A stretch of 64,000 bases of DNA from Curtobacterium sp. MCLR17_032 (GCF_003234795.2 NZ_CP126268.1:3472001-3536000); one strand, 5' to 3'. Shown: positions 35,719 through 44,921, counted from the stretch's first letter. Made by a program: numbers and translations. Notes: generated from the sequence alone by a model not told the origin.

Positions 35719-36387
35719 TCAGCTCGTGGTGGTGTCCGCCTCGGCCGGGTCGGTGCCGTCGTCCGGTCCGTCGGCGTCCGGTTCGTCGGCGCCGACGGGG
35801 GTGCCGGAGCTGACCGGGTGCTCGGCGACCAGGGTCGCGAAGTCCTCGTCGAGGAGCTGCTGCACCCGCTCGTCACGCCCGATCTCGTAGTCGTCGGCCG
35901 GGCGCTGGGCCCACCCGAGACGCCCGACGACGGTGGTGCCGATGTCGTCCCACGCGCGGGCCCGGGCGGCCAGGACGATGCCGTCGACGAAGTGCTGGTC
36001 GTCGCGGCGGGCGTCGAGGCGCTTGGCCAGTTCTTCGTACGTGGCCTCGCGCGTGCGGAGCTTCAGGTCGTCCCCGCGTCGGTAGTCGTGCTGGTGCTGC
36101 GAGCGCCCACCCTGCTTGCTCGACCGGACCCGGATCTCCCGCATCCGCTCGGCGTCGCCGCGCTGCTCCTCGGCCATCCGGTGCAGTTCCTGCCGTGCGG
36201 CGTCGGCGATGAGCGCGTGGTCGAAGTACCCCTGGTCGCGCAGGGCGTTGGTGATGATCCGGTTCGCCACGGCGACGGTCACCGCCGCCTTGGCGATGAG
36301 GAACCCCTCGTCCACCGCGCGCTTCAGTTCGACCTGGCTGACGGGCCGATCGCGCACGTCGGGCTTGCGTCGTCCGAACAGTGCCAT
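35719..36387 (-). CDS. Hypothetical charged cytosolic protein
   Basis: Unrecognised 222-aa protein starting MALFGRRKPDVRDRPVSQVE. It is rich in Arg, Asp and Gln and mostly helical; the middle has QELHRMAEEQRGDAERMREI and SQHQHDYRRGD, and the last 40 residues are acidic and Pro-rich. No membrane segment or known motif. It lies upstream of the desaturase gene, 67 bases away, in the same direction. Confidence 0.75.
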   Translation of the reverse strand: MALFGRRKPDVRDRPVSQVELKRAVDEGFLIAKAAVTVAVANRIITNALRDQGYFDHALIADAARQELHRMAEEQRGDAERMREIRVRSSKQGGRSQHQHDYRRGDDLKLRTREATYEELAKRLDARRDDQHFVDGIVLAARARAWDDIGTTVVGRLGWAQRPADDYEIGRDERVQQLLDEDFATLVAEHPVSSGTPVGADEPDADGPDDGTDPAEADTTTS

Positions 36388-36436
36388 GCGTCGACGATAC
36401 CGGCGACCGGGTGCCGGCGGGCTGCGGGACCGACCC

Positions 36437-36472
36437 GCTGTGGAGGACCGGTCTGCTGTGGAGGACCGGTCC
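36437..36472. repeat. Tandem 18-bp repeat
   Basis: GCTGTGGAGGACCGGTCT at 36437-36454 is followed at once by GCTGTGGAGGACCGGTCC. Each ends in a (near) palindrome GGACCGGTCC. The shared word CTGTGGAGGA also occurs twice at 57357-57395. It lies about 50 bases before the hypothetical gene start at 36387. Confidence 0.7.
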
Positions 36473-36489
36473 GACGACCGTGGGACCGA

Positions 36490-36533
36490 CGGACGGGAGG
36501 CACGGTGCCAGCTGGCATCGTGCCTCCCGTCCG
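36490..36533. repeat. Dispersed palindrome copy A (probable terminator)
   Basis: Arms of 22 bases with no loop around the centre CCAGCTGG: left CGGACGGGAGGCACGGTGCC, right complementary except one G-T wobble. It lies 27 bases past the stop of the sugar ABC permease, where a terminator is expected. Confidence 0.88.
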
Positions 36534-36560
36534 GATCGGGTCGCGACGCAGGCCGTCGGC

Positions 36561-37829
36561 TCAGGCCGCTCCGTGGCTGGCGCGGCTGCGACGCGACAGC
36601 GAGTCGATGATGACGGCGAGCAGCAGGACCGCGCCCGTGATCATGTAGCGGATCGAGGAGTCGAGGCTGAGCAGGGTGAGCCCGTTCGAGATCGACTGGA
36701 TCACGATGATGCCGAGCAGCGCCGACCACGCGCTGCCGCGGCCGCCGAACAGGCTCGTCCCACCGATCACCGCCGCGGCGATCGCGTTGAGGTTCGTGTC
36801 GCCGGCACCCGAGGACAGGCTGGCCGAGTTGAGCCGAGCCGCCGCCAGGATGCCGCCGATCGTGGCGAACAGCGAGGTGAGCATGAACACCGAGATGTAG
36901 ATGCGGTTCACCCGGATGCCGGAGCGGCGGGCGGCCTCGACGTTGCCGCCGACCGCGAAGACCGAACGGCCCCAGCGGGTGCGCTTGAGCAGGAAGTTCA
37001 TGAGCACGACGAGCACGACGAAGAACACGAAGGACGTGCCGGTGCCGAAGTCCTGCGACAGGTACCAGACCATCACGGCGAGCCCGATGAACAGGGCGGC
37101 GGACTTCGCGATCGTCAGGGACATCGCCCCGGTGGACAGGCCGGCGCGACGACGACGGCCGGCGCGACGGACCTCGGTGACGAACAGGCCACCGGCGGCG
37201 ACCGCGGCGAACAGGTAGGCCAGCCACGGCGGCAGGTACGACGCCGAGGCGAACTGCACGATCGGCGAGTCGTACGGCAGGTTGATCGAGCCGTTCGGGC
37301 CGAGGATGAGCAGCTGCAGGCCGAGGAAGCCGAGCAGACCGGCCAGGGTGATGACGAAGCTCGGGACGCCGAAGCGGGTGAAGAGCAGGCCGTAGAGCAG
37401 ACCGGCTGCCAGACCGACCGCCAGCGCGACGACGATGACCAGCCAGAGCGGCCAGCCGAGGGACGTCAGCCCCTGACCGAGGATCGCGGCCGCCAGACCG
37501 CTGACGCTGCCGACGGACAGGTCGATCTCGCCGAGGAGCAGCACCAGGACGATGCCGATCGCGATGGTGCCGACGGCCGCGCACTGCAGGGCGAGGTTGA
37601 CGAGGTTGCCCGGGGACAGGAAGTCGGGCGAGAGCGCCTGGAACACCGCCCAGATGACGATGAGGCCGACGACGACCGGCAGCGAGCCGATGTCGCCGCC
37701 GCGGACCCGACGGATGAACGCCTTCGCGGCGCCGCCGATGCCCTGGTCGCGGAGCAGCCGCTCGTCCTGCAGGTCGGCCGCCGACGGGGTCGGGTTCGAC
37801 GCGGTGAGGGTCTCGTCGGTCTTGCTCAT
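36561..37829 (-). CDS. Sugar ABC transporter permease, XylH/RbsC-like
   Basis: A 422-aa membrane permease of the CUT2 class, with 10 or more hydrophobic spans after a 45-residue cytosolic arm; LLLGEIDLSVGSVSGLAAAI and NAIAAAVIGGTSLFGGRGSA are typical. It would import a pentose or hexose, most likely xylose given the ROK regulator and binding protein. The ATG overlaps the ATPase stop (ATGA). The last gene of the operon, followed by palindrome copy A. Confidence 0.92.
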   Translation of the reverse strand: MSKTDETLTASNPTPSAADLQDERLLRDQGIGGAAKAFIRRVRGGDIGSLPVVVGLIVIWAVFQALSPDFLSPGNLVNLALQCAAVGTIAIGIVLVLLLGEIDLSVGSVSGLAAAILGQGLTSLGWPLWLVIVVALAVGLAAGLLYGLLFTRFGVPSFVITLAGLLGFLGLQLLILGPNGSINLPYDSPIVQFASASYLPPWLAYLFAAVAAGGLFVTEVRRAGRRRRAGLSTGAMSLTIAKSAALFIGLAVMVWYLSQDFGTGTSFVFFVVLVVLMNFLLKRTRWGRSVFAVGGNVEAARRSGIRVNRIYISVFMLTSLFATIGGILAAARLNSASLSSGAGDTNLNAIAAAVIGGTSLFGGRGSAWSALLGIIVIQSISNGLTLLSLDSSIRYMITGAVLLLAVIIDSLSRRSRASHGAA

Positions 37830-38653
37830 GCGGTGGTCTCCTGTTCGGTCCGGGCCGCGGCACGACGGGTGACGGCGTTGTCAGTCGCGCCGGTGATGGC
37901 CGCGATGATCTCCTCGTAGGAGACGTCGTCGATGCGGAAGGTGCCGTTGTTCCGACCGAGTCGCAGCACCGCGACCCGGTCGGCGACGGCCTGCACGTCG
38001 GCGAGGTTGTGGCTGATGAGGACGACGCCGAGGCCGCGCTCACGGAGGCGCTCGACGAGGTTGAGGACCTCGGCGGTCTGCGCGACGCCGAGTGCTGCGG
38101 TCGGCTCGTCGAGGATGACGACCTGCGGGTCGCCGATCAGGGACCGGGCGATCGCGACCGTCTGCCGCTGGCCCCCGGACAGGGACGCGATCGGGATGCG
38201 CACGGAGGGGATCCGTGCCGCGAGCTGCTGCAGGAGCTCCCACGAGCGGCGTTCCATCTCCTCCTCGTCGAGGAAGGGCTTGGCGATCTCCCGACCGAGG
38301 TACAGGTTCGACACCACGTCGAGGTTGTCGGCGAGGGCCAGGTCCTGGAAGACGGTGGCGATGCCGAGCGACTGGGCCGCTGCCGGGTTCGGAACGGTGA
38401 CCTCGTCGCCGTTGAAGGTGATCGTGCCGCCGTCCGGTGTGTAGACGCCGGCGAGGATCTTCACGAACGTCGACTTGCCGGCGCCGTTGTCGCCGACGAT
38501 GGCGACGACCTCACCCGGGTAGACGTCGAAGTCGATGTCACTGAGGGCCTGGACGGCACCGAACCGCTTGTCGATGCCGCGGAGGGACATCACGGGTTCG
38601 GTGGTGGGGTGTGCTGCTGGGGGCTCGGTGCTCACGGTGTCGTCCTCGATCAT
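37826..38653 (-). CDS. Sugar ABC transporter ATPase, single-domain XylG-like
   Basis: A 275-aa ATP-binding subunit: Walker A GDNGAGKST, signature LSGGQRQTVAIARSL, Walker B VVILDEPTAALG, H-loop ISHNLAD. CUT2 ATPases such as XylG and RbsA usually carry two nucleotide-binding domains in about 500 aa; this one has a single domain, a form often seen in actinobacteria that would act as a dimer. It lies 57 bases after the binding-protein gene across a hairpin. Confidence 0.92.
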   Translation of the reverse strand: MIEDDTVSTEPPAAHPTTEPVMSLRGIDKRFGAVQALSDIDFDVYPGEVVAIVGDNGAGKSTFVKILAGVYTPDGGTITFNGDEVTVPNPAAAQSLGIATVFQDLALADNLDVVSNLYLGREIAKPFLDEEEMERRSWELLQQLAARIPSVRIPIASLSGGQRQTVAIARSLIGDPQVVILDEPTAALGVAQTAEVLNLVERLRERGLGVVLISHNLADVQAVADRVAVLRLGRNNGTFRIDDVSYEEIIAAITGATDNAVTRRAAARTEQETTA

Positions 38654-38667
38654 CGGAAGTGCGTGCG

Positions 38668-38698
38668 GGCCGCCCGGTCCGGATCGGACCGGGCGGCC
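38668..38698 (-). terminator. Intra-operon hairpin after the binding-protein gene
   Basis: A perfect 13-bp stem (GGCCGCCCGGTCC and its complement) with a 5-base loop, 12 bases past the binding-protein stop and 15 bases before the ATPase start. It parallels the hairpin at 17699 and would lower expression of ATPase and permease relative to binding protein. Confidence 0.7.
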
Positions 38699-38710
38699 GG
38701 GGGGTGTTGC

Positions 38711-39826
38711 TTACTCGATGCCGTTCTTCGAGCAGGCGCTGGCGTACTGCGAGGTGCAGACCTGCTTGACCGTGTAGAGGCCGTCCTTGATGACGGTGTC
38801 CTGCACGTTCTCGGTCGTCACGGCGACCGGGTCGAGGAGGGTGGACTGCACGCTCGCGCCGCCCGCCGTCTTCGTGGTGGTGTCGCCCTTCGGGGTCTCA
38901 CCCTTGGCGAACTGGATGGCCAGGTCGGCCGCCTTCGACGCCTCGGGCTTGAACGCCTTGTAGACGGTCATGTACTGCTCACCCGAGAGGATGCGTTGGA
39001 TGCCCGCGAGGGACGCGTCCTGGCCGGTGACGGGCGGGAGCTCGGAGACGCCGGCCGACTTCAGGGCCGCGATGACGCCACCGCCGGTGTCGTCGTTGGC
39101 CGCGTAGACGCCGGTGATCTTGTCGGCGCCGAGCTTGCTGATCTGTCCGGCTGCCCAGTCCTGCGCCTTGGCGGGGTCCCAGCCGGGGGTGTCGAACTCG
39201 GCCAGCACCTTGTAGCCGCTGTCGTCGATCGCCTTGTGGGCACCGGCCTTGAACTGCGAGGCGTTGTTGTCCGTCGGGGAGCCGTTCACCATGATGATGC
39301 CGGAGCCTTCGGGGACGTCCTTCGCCTTGAGGGCCTTGATGAGCGCCTCGCCCTGCAGCTGACCGACCTTCTCGTTGTCGAACGAGATGTAGTAGCTGAG
39401 GTCCGGGCTGTTGATGAGTCGGTCGTAGGAGATGACCGGCACCTTCTTGGCCTTGGCCTGCTGCACGATCGAGGCTGCGGCCTCACCGTCGAACGGGTCG
39501 AGGACCAGGACCTTGACGCCCTGCGTGAGCATGGACTGGGCCTGCTGCAGCTGCTTGGACGCGTCGCCGTCCGCGTTCGCGTAGACGACGGAGCAGCCGC
39601 TGCACTGCTTCTTGACCTCGGCGGTGAAGAGCGGGCGGTCGGCGCTGGCGTAGCGAGCCGTGACGGAGTCGGGCAGGAGCAGGCCGATCTTGGCCTTGGA
39701 GGCGTCGCCCCCGCCGCCGCCGGAGCCCGTTCCGGCACCGGCTCCGTTCGAACAGCCCGCCAGGGTGGTGATCGCGAGCAGCAGGGCGCCGACGCCCAGC
39801 ATGGCTCGTGTGGTGGCTTTCTTCAT
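38711..39826 (-). CDS. Sugar ABC transporter binding lipoprotein, XylF-like
   Basis: A 371-aa periplasmic-binding-protein-like lipoprotein. The signal peptide ends in lipobox TLAGC (Cys 25), then a Gly/Ser linker and a type I binding fold: KIGLLLPDSVTARYASADRP, VLVLDPFDGEAAASIVQQAK, VISYDRLINSPDLSYYISFD, GVYAANDDTGGG. This matches XylF-type D-xylose-binding proteins. Two Cys occur near each end and may form disulfides. The ATG follows GGAGGAC. First gene of the import operon. Confidence 0.92.
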   Translation of the reverse strand: MKKATTRAMLGVGALLLAITTLAGCSNGAGAGTGSGGGGGDASKAKIGLLLPDSVTARYASADRPLFTAEVKKQCSGCSVVYANADGDASKQLQQAQSMLTQGVKVLVLDPFDGEAAASIVQQAKAKKVPVISYDRLINSPDLSYYISFDNEKVGQLQGEALIKALKAKDVPEGSGIIMVNGSPTDNNASQFKAGAHKAIDDSGYKVLAEFDTPGWDPAKAQDWAAGQISKLGADKITGVYAANDDTGGGVIAALKSAGVSELPPVTGQDASLAGIQRILSGEQYMTVYKAFKPEASKAADLAIQFAKGETPKGDTTTKTAGGASVQSTLLDPVAVTTENVQDTVIKDGLYTVKQVCTSQYASACSKNGIE

Positions 39827-39887
39827 CGAAATGTCCTCCAACAGGTGGACCGCCCACGTTGGCGGTGACCTGAGTGTGCCAGTGGCG

Positions 39888-39910
39888 GTTCTTGGCTGCA
39901 AGAGTTGAAC
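39888..39910. promoter_or_regulatory. Inverted repeat, candidate ROK operator
   Basis: TCTTG-GCTG-CAAGA with outer GTTC/GAAC pairs, in the 126-base gap between the binding-protein start and the ROK regulator 3' end. It lies about 60 bases before the binding-protein ATG, in an otherwise less GC-rich segment that probably holds the promoter. Confidence 0.5.
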
Positions 39911-39952
39911 GCAAGGGTGCGGTGCCGTGACGGAATCGTTATCGAGCGATCG

Positions 39953-41119
39953 TCAGTGGCGGACGTCCACCGCTTCGATCGCGACCGCCAGCGCCCCGGT
40001 CACGGCGGCCTTCTCGCCGAGCTGGCCCTGCACGACGTCCGGGGTGCCGTCCGCGTCGACGATGAGCATCGACTCGAGCGCGTGCCGCATCGGGCCGAGG
40101 AGTAGCTCCCCCGCACGCGCGAACTCCCCCGTCACCACGAGCCGCTCCGGGTCGAGCACGTTGCAGAGCCCCACCGCCGCCGTCCCGATCGCCCGCCCCG
40201 CGTCCGCGATCGCCCGGATGCACACCGGGTCGCCCGACATCGCCCGGAGGATCAGGTCCGCCGTCTTCAGGGTCCCGACCTCGTCGCGGATGCTCTCGAG
40301 CACGGCGGGCGCACCGGCCACGGCCTCCAGGCAGCCGCGGTTGCCGCACCGGCAGATGGGGCCGTGCGGGACGACGGGCGTGTGCCCGAACTCGCCCGCG
40401 ACGCCGTGGTGCCCACGGAACAAGCGGCCGTCCAGGATCAGGCCCGCACCGATGCCGGTGCCGACGTCGAGCGTGATCGACGTGTCCCGCCCGCGGGCGG
40501 CCCCGCTCCGGTGCTCGGCCAGCGCGGACAGGTTCGCCGAGTTGTCCACCTGCACCGGCTTGCCGACCCGTCGCGCGAGCGACTCCCCGATCGGCAGTCC
40601 GTCCCAACCCCGGAAGATCCCGCCCCGCGCGGTCATCCCGGTCCGCCGGTCGATCGGCGCCGCCACGGCCAGGCCGACGGCCAGCACCTCGTCCATCGAG
40701 GACTCCACCGACTCGGCCATGTCCATCACGAGCAGCGCCGTCTTGTCGAGTTCGGCGTCCGCCCGGTGGTCGCGGGCCAGGGGCATGTGCCGCTCGGCCA
40801 GGACGGTCCCGTTGAGGTCGGACAGCGCCAGGCGCAGGTGCCGGGGCGAGACGTGCACGCCGGCGACCAGGCCGAGGCCGTGCGGCAGCGTCACCCGCAG
40901 CGCCCGGCGGCCGCTCGAGGTGCTCGGCGTCGCGTGCAGGGCACCGCTGGCGACGAGCTCCTTGACGATGTTCGACACCGTCGCGGGGCTGAGGCCGGTC
41001 GCGCCGGCCAGCTCGACCTGGGTCAGACCGCCGTGGCGCTTGACCGCTGCGACGACACGACCCCGGTTGGCTTCACGCAGTGAAGCTTGGCTGCCCGGAC
41101 TCCGTCGTGGCTCTGACAC
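39953..41119 (-). CDS. ROK-family transcriptional repressor, XylR-like
   Basis: A 388-aa protein: N-terminal MarR-like helix-turn-helix (GLTQVELAGATGLSPATVSN) joined to a ROK sugar-kinase-like domain with LDVGTGIGAGLILDG and the zinc motif CRCGNRGCLEAV. Such proteins repress pentose genes and release DNA on binding the sugar. It reads in the same direction as, and just upstream of, the XylF-like operon. The GTG at 41119 (VSEPRRSPGSQASL) is the likely start. Confidence 0.9.
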   Translation of the reverse strand: MSEPRRSPGSQASLREANRGRVVAAVKRHGGLTQVELAGATGLSPATVSNIVKELVASGALHATPSTSSGRRALRVTLPHGLGLVAGVHVSPRHLRLALSDLNGTVLAERHMPLARDHRADAELDKTALLVMDMAESVESSMDEVLAVGLAVAAPIDRRTGMTARGGIFRGWDGLPIGESLARRVGKPVQVDNSANLSALAEHRSGAARGRDTSITLDVGTGIGAGLILDGRLFRGHHGVAGEFGHTPVVPHGPICRCGNRGCLEAVAGAPAVLESIRDEVGTLKTADLILRAMSGDPVCIRAIADAGRAIGTAAVGLCNVLDPERLVVTGEFARAGELLLGPMRHALESMLIVDADGTPDVVQGQLGEKAAVTGALAVAIEAVDVRH

Positions 41120-41169
41120 GGGGACAGCGTAATGGGCCCGGTCCGAACGTCGACCGCGTCCCCCGGACA

Positions 41170-41217
41170 GACGGACGGGAGGCGTGGTGCCAGCTGGCAC
41201 CGCGCCTCCCGTCCGTC
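41170..41217. repeat. Dispersed palindrome copy B (probable terminator)
   Basis: A 48-base palindrome with 24-base arms, beginning GACGGACGGGAGGCGTGG, centre GCCAGCTGGC, and one wobble pair. It lies 30 bases past the stop of the osmoprotectant binding-protein gene. Confidence 0.9.
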
Positions 41218-41247
41218 AGCAGGTCGCGTCGCGACGCGACGTCGCGA

Positions 41248-42270
41248 CTAGGGCTTCGTGATGAAGCCCTCCTTGACCATCCACTCGAAGGCGACGTCCG
41301 CCGGCTCGCGGCCCTCGACGTCGACCTGCCGGTTGAGCTCCTGCAGCACCGCATCGGTGAGCTTCGGCGAGATCTGGTCGTAGATCCCCTCGAGCTGCGG
41401 GTACTTCTTCAGCGTCGCGCTCGAGAGCACCGGGGCGACGTTGTACGCCGGGAAGAACCCGCGGTCGTCCTGCAGCACCTGCAGCCCGAGCGACTTGATG
41501 CGGCCGTCGGTGGTGAAGACCTCACCGAAGTTGCACGTGCCGCGGTCGGTCGCCGTGTAGACGGTGCCGGTGTCGAGGATGTCGACGTTCCCCTTCGGGA
41601 TCGCCCCGTCGCCGGAGCCGCCGAGCGTCAGACCGTACTTCGCGAGCATCGGCTTGAAGCCGTCGGCGCGCGAGTTGAACTCGGACTCCACGCAGAACGT
41701 GCGCTGGTCGGCCGGCAGGTCGGCGATCTGCGACAGCTTCGTGATGCCGCCGAGGTCCTTGACCGCTTCCTTCCGCACCGCGAACGCGTACGTGTTGTTC
41801 ATCGGAGCGGGCTTCAGCCAGGTGAGCCCGTTGCCGGCGTCCTCGTCCTTGACGGCCTGCCACTGCTTCGTCTTGTCCGGGATCCCCTGCTTGTGCCCCA
41901 TGAAGGTCAACCAGGCGGTGCCGGTGTACTCGTACGTCATGTCGGCGTCGTGCCCGGTCATCAGCTGGCGGACGGCCACCGAGCCCGGCACGTTCGTCTC
42001 GTCGGTGACGTCGAAGCCCGCGGCGGAGGCGGCCAGCACCGAGATCTTGCCGAGGACCAGCTGCTCGGTGAAGTTCTTCGACGTGACGGTGAGCTTCGCG
42101 TCCTCCGGCAGGCCGTCGATGTGCTTGATCGTGCCGGGTGCCGCGGCGGGCACGAAGGCGGCAGCGGGCTGCAGACCGCAGCCGGCCAGGAGGCTCGTGG
42201 TCGCGCCCGCCAGGACGACGGCGGCGAGCAGACGGCGGGCGCGGCGGCCCGTGGTGCGCGTGCGGGTCAT
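41248..42270 (-). CDS. Osmoprotectant ABC transporter binding lipoprotein, OpuCC/ProX-like
   Basis: A 340-aa glycine betaine/choline/carnitine-type binding protein. Lipobox LLAGC follows a basic signal peptide. The type II fold shows VTSKNFTEQLVLGKISVLAA, DADMTYEYTGTAWLTF, TDRGTCNFGEVFTTDGRI and FFPAYNVAPVLSS, all typical of the OpuCC/OsmX group with aromatic and polar residues for quaternary amines. Its ATG overlaps the permease stop. It comes last in the operon and is followed by palindrome B. Confidence 0.92.
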   Translation of the reverse strand: MTRTRTTGRRARRLLAAVVLAGATTSLLAGCGLQPAAAFVPAAAPGTIKHIDGLPEDAKLTVTSKNFTEQLVLGKISVLAASAAGFDVTDETNVPGSVAVRQLMTGHDADMTYEYTGTAWLTFMGHKQGIPDKTKQWQAVKDEDAGNGLTWLKPAPMNNTYAFAVRKEAVKDLGGITKLSQIADLPADQRTFCVESEFNSRADGFKPMLAKYGLTLGGSGDGAIPKGNVDILDTGTVYTATDRGTCNFGEVFTTDGRIKSLGLQVLQDDRGFFPAYNVAPVLSSATLKKYPQLEGIYDQISPKLTDAVLQELNRQVDVEGREPADVAFEWMVKEGFITKP

Positions 42271-43031
42271 CGGAGTCCCTTCGGTCGGGCGAACGTCTCG
42301 ACGATGCGGCCGAGCCAGTCGATGGAGAGGGCGAGGAGCGCGATGAGGAGCGCCCCGGAGACGAGCACCTTCGGCAGGAACAGGTTCACGCCGGTGGTGA
42401 TCAGGAGGCCCAGGCCGCCGGCACCGATGAACGTCGCCAGGGCGGCGGACCCGACCAGCAGCACGAGCGCGGTGCGGATGCCGGCGAGCATCACCGGGAC
42501 GGCGAGCGGCAGTTCGACCTTGAGCAGGACGGCGGCGGCGCTCATGCCCATGCCACGACCGGCCTCGACCAGTCGGGAGTCGACGCTCTCGATGCCGATG
42601 ATCGTGTTCCGGAGCACCGGCAGGATCGCGTAGAGGACCAGCGCGACGACGGCGGCCCAGAACGTGAAGCCGAGCCAGAAGGCCAGCAACACGACGAGCC
42701 CGACCGCGGGTGCGGCCTGGCCGAAGTTCGCGACCGCCAGGATCGCCCCGCTCGCCTTCCGCAGCGGACCGCGGGTGAGCGCGATGCCGAGCGGGATGGC
42801 GATCACGAGCACGATGACCGTCGACACGATCGTGAGCATGATGTGCTGCCAGGTCAGGTCGAGCAGCCCCGAGGGGTTGAGGGTCGAGCGCTCGGAAGCG
42901 GTCAGGTCCGCGTTCGCCAGCCACAGGGCGAACGCGCCGAGGACCACGAGGATCGCGACGGGCTGGATGACCAGTCCGCGCCAGCTGGTCCGCTTCCCGG
43001 TGGCCGGGGACGCGGTGACGACGTCGCTCAC
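42267..43031 (-). CDS. Osmoprotectant ABC transporter permease, OpuCD-like
   Basis: A 254-aa BPD-type permease with five or six spans; the ATPase-contact loop reads RLVEAGRGMGMSAAAVLLKV. A pair of permeases in one operon is usual for OpuC-type transporters. The GTG start overlaps the ATPase stop (GTGA). Confidence 0.9.
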   Translation of the reverse strand: MSDVVTASPATGKRTSWRGLVIQPVAILVVLGAFALWLANADLTASERSTLNPSGLLDLTWQHIMLTIVSTVIVLVIAIPLGIALTRGPLRKASGAILAVANFGQAAPAVGLVVLLAFWLGFTFWAAVVALVLYAILPVLRNTIIGIESVDSRLVEAGRGMGMSAAAVLLKVELPLAVPVMLAGIRTALVLLVGSAALATFIGAGGLGLLITTGVNLFLPKVLVSGALLIALLALSIDWLGRIVETFARPKGLR

Positions 43032-44287
43032 TGGTCGTCCCGGGCGCCGACGGGCGAGCTCGGCAGCGTCTCGAGCGGGTTCGTGTTCGTGCCGACGGGT
43101 GTGTACGCCTGCTCCTCGGCCGCGGCGGCACGGGTGCGGGTGATCGCGTCCATCACCGTCTCGACCGTGATGACGCCCTGGAACGCGTCACGTCGACCGG
43201 TCACGAGGGCGGCGCCGGCACTCGAGACGAGCATGGTGTCGAGTGCGTCGTTGAGGGTCGAGGCCTCGGACACGACGGGCAGGTTCGCCTCGGTGCCGTC
43301 CGGGATCCGGTCGAGCCGCTCGAGCTGGCGGCGGGACGGCCACCCGATCGGACGCTGGCGCTGGTCGACGACCACGGCGTGACCGTGACCGCCGGCTTCG
43401 CGCATCCGCTGCAGCACGGCCTGGGCCTGCTCGCCGGGGGAACAGGTGACGGCGTCGGCGAGCCCGACCTCCCGCACACGGGTCAGGGTCAGCTGCTTGA
43501 GCCCGGCACCCGAGCCGATGAAGTTCTCGACGAACTCGTTCGCGGGCTCGGCGAGGATCCGCTCCGGGGAGTCGTACTGCACGATGTGCGCACCCTCGGA
43601 GAACACCACGATCCAGTCGCCGAGCTTCACGGCCTCGTCGAAGTCGTGCGTGACGATGACGATCGTCTTGTGCAGCTCTGCCTGGATCCGGATGAGCTCG
43701 TCCTGCAGGCGCTGGCGGGTGATCGGGTCGACCGCACCGAACGGCTCGTCCATCAGCAGGACGGGCGGGTCGGCGGCCAGGGCGCGGGCGACGCCGACGC
43801 GCTGCTGCTGTCCGCCGGAGAGCTCGCGGGGGTAGCGGTCGCGGTAGGTGTCCGGGTCGAGCGAGACCAGGTCGAGCAGTTCGTCGACGCGGGCGGCGAT
43901 CTTGTCCTTCGACCAGCCGAGTATCTTCGGCACCACGGCGATGTTCGCCGCGACGGTCATGTGCGGGAAGAGCCCGCCGGCCTGGATGACGTAGCCCATC
44001 CGGCGACGCAGTTCGTCGCCGTCGATCTTGGTCACGTCGTCGTCGCCGACGACGATCCGACCCTCGGTGGGCTCGATGAGCCGGTTGATCATCTTCAGCG
44101 TGGTGGTCTTGCCGCAGCCGGACGGACCGACGAGCATGACGATCTTGCCGGCCGGGATCTCGAGCGTGATGCCGTCGACCGCGGGCTTCGCCTGACCGGG
44201 GTACCGCTTGGTGACCTGGTCGAGCAGGATGCTCCGACCGGTGACGTCGGAGTCGGGCGCGGTGGTCGGGGAGTCAGTGCTGGACAC
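43028..44287 (-). CDS. Osmoprotectant ABC transporter ATPase with CBS domains, OpuCA/ProV-like
   Basis: A 419-aa ATPase: Walker A GPSGCGKTTTLKMINRL, signature ELSGGQQQRVGVARAL, Walker B VLLMDEPFGAVDP. From about residue 255 two CBS-type segments follow (EQAQAVLQRMREAGGHGHAV, VITVETVMDAITRTR), which sense ionic strength or cyclic dinucleotides in related importers. GTG start lying 14 bases inside the upstream permease gene. Confidence 0.92.
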   Translation of the reverse strand: MSSTDSPTTAPDSDVTGRSILLDQVTKRYPGQAKPAVDGITLEIPAGKIVMLVGPSGCGKTTTLKMINRLIEPTEGRIVVGDDDVTKIDGDELRRRMGYVIQAGGLFPHMTVAANIAVVPKILGWSKDKIAARVDELLDLVSLDPDTYRDRYPRELSGGQQQRVGVARALAADPPVLLMDEPFGAVDPITRQRLQDELIRIQAELHKTIVIVTHDFDEAVKLGDWIVVFSEGAHIVQYDSPERILAEPANEFVENFIGSGAGLKQLTLTRVREVGLADAVTCSPGEQAQAVLQRMREAGGHGHAVVVDQRQRPIGWPSRRQLERLDRIPDGTEANLPVVSEASTLNDALDTMLVSSAGAALVTGRRDAFQGVITVETVMDAITRTRAAAAEEQAYTPVGTNTNPLETLPSSPVGARDDQ

Positions 44288-44921
44288 GGATACCTCTCGA
44301 GGTGGTCAGGCGGCCGAGGCCGAGGAGCAGGAGGTCGAGCACCAGGGCGAGCAGGACGACGCCCACGGTGCCGACGACGACGGAGTTGAGGGAGTTCGCG
44401 CCACCGAGGCGGGAGAGTCCGGAGAAGATGAAGCTGCCGAGTCCCGGGCCGAGCGCGTACGCGGCGACCGCGGCGACACCCATCACCATCTGGGCGGAGA
44501 CCCGGACGCCGGTGAGGATGATCGGCCACGCCATCGGCAGTTCGACCTGCACGAGCGTGCGGAAGCGGCTCATGCCGATGCCCCGCGCCGACTCGACGAC
44601 CGCGGGCGGGATCTCGTTGAGCCCGACGACCGCGTTCCGGAGGATCGGCAGCGCGGCGAAGAACGTCACCGTGACGACGGACGGCACGACGCCGAAGCCG
44701 AGCGGGACGAGCAGGAGGCCGATGACCGCGAACGACGGCAGCGTCAGGCCGATCGTGGAGATCTCGTTCGCGGCGGATCGCAGCCCGGGCACCCGGTAGA
44801 CAAGCGCCGCGAGGACCACGGCGATGACGGTCGCGAGCACGACGCACTGGACCACCAGTGAGAAGTGCTGCCAGGACGAGAACCAGATCTGGTCCCATCG
44901 CTCGGCGATGTACTGGAACAC
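44274..44921 (-). CDS. Osmoprotectant ABC transporter permease, OpuCB-like
   Basis: A 215-aa permease with about five spans; contact loop VVESARGIGMSRFRTLVQVE. It opens the operon with a GTG start (VFQYIAERWDQIWF) after a GAGGGAG and overlaps the ATPase gene by 14 bases. With the second permease it forms the membrane channel for betaine-type solutes used against osmotic stress. Confidence 0.9.
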   Translation of the reverse strand: MFQYIAERWDQIWFSSWQHFSLVVQCVVLATVIAVVLAALVYRVPGLRSAANEISTIGLTLPSFAVIGLLLVPLGFGVVPSVVTVTFFAALPILRNAVVGLNEIPPAVVESARGIGMSRFRTLVQVELPMAWPIILTGVRVSAQMVMGVAAVAAYALGPGLGSFIFSGLSRLGGANSLNSVVVGTVGVVLLALVLDLLLLGLGRLTTSRGIRVQH

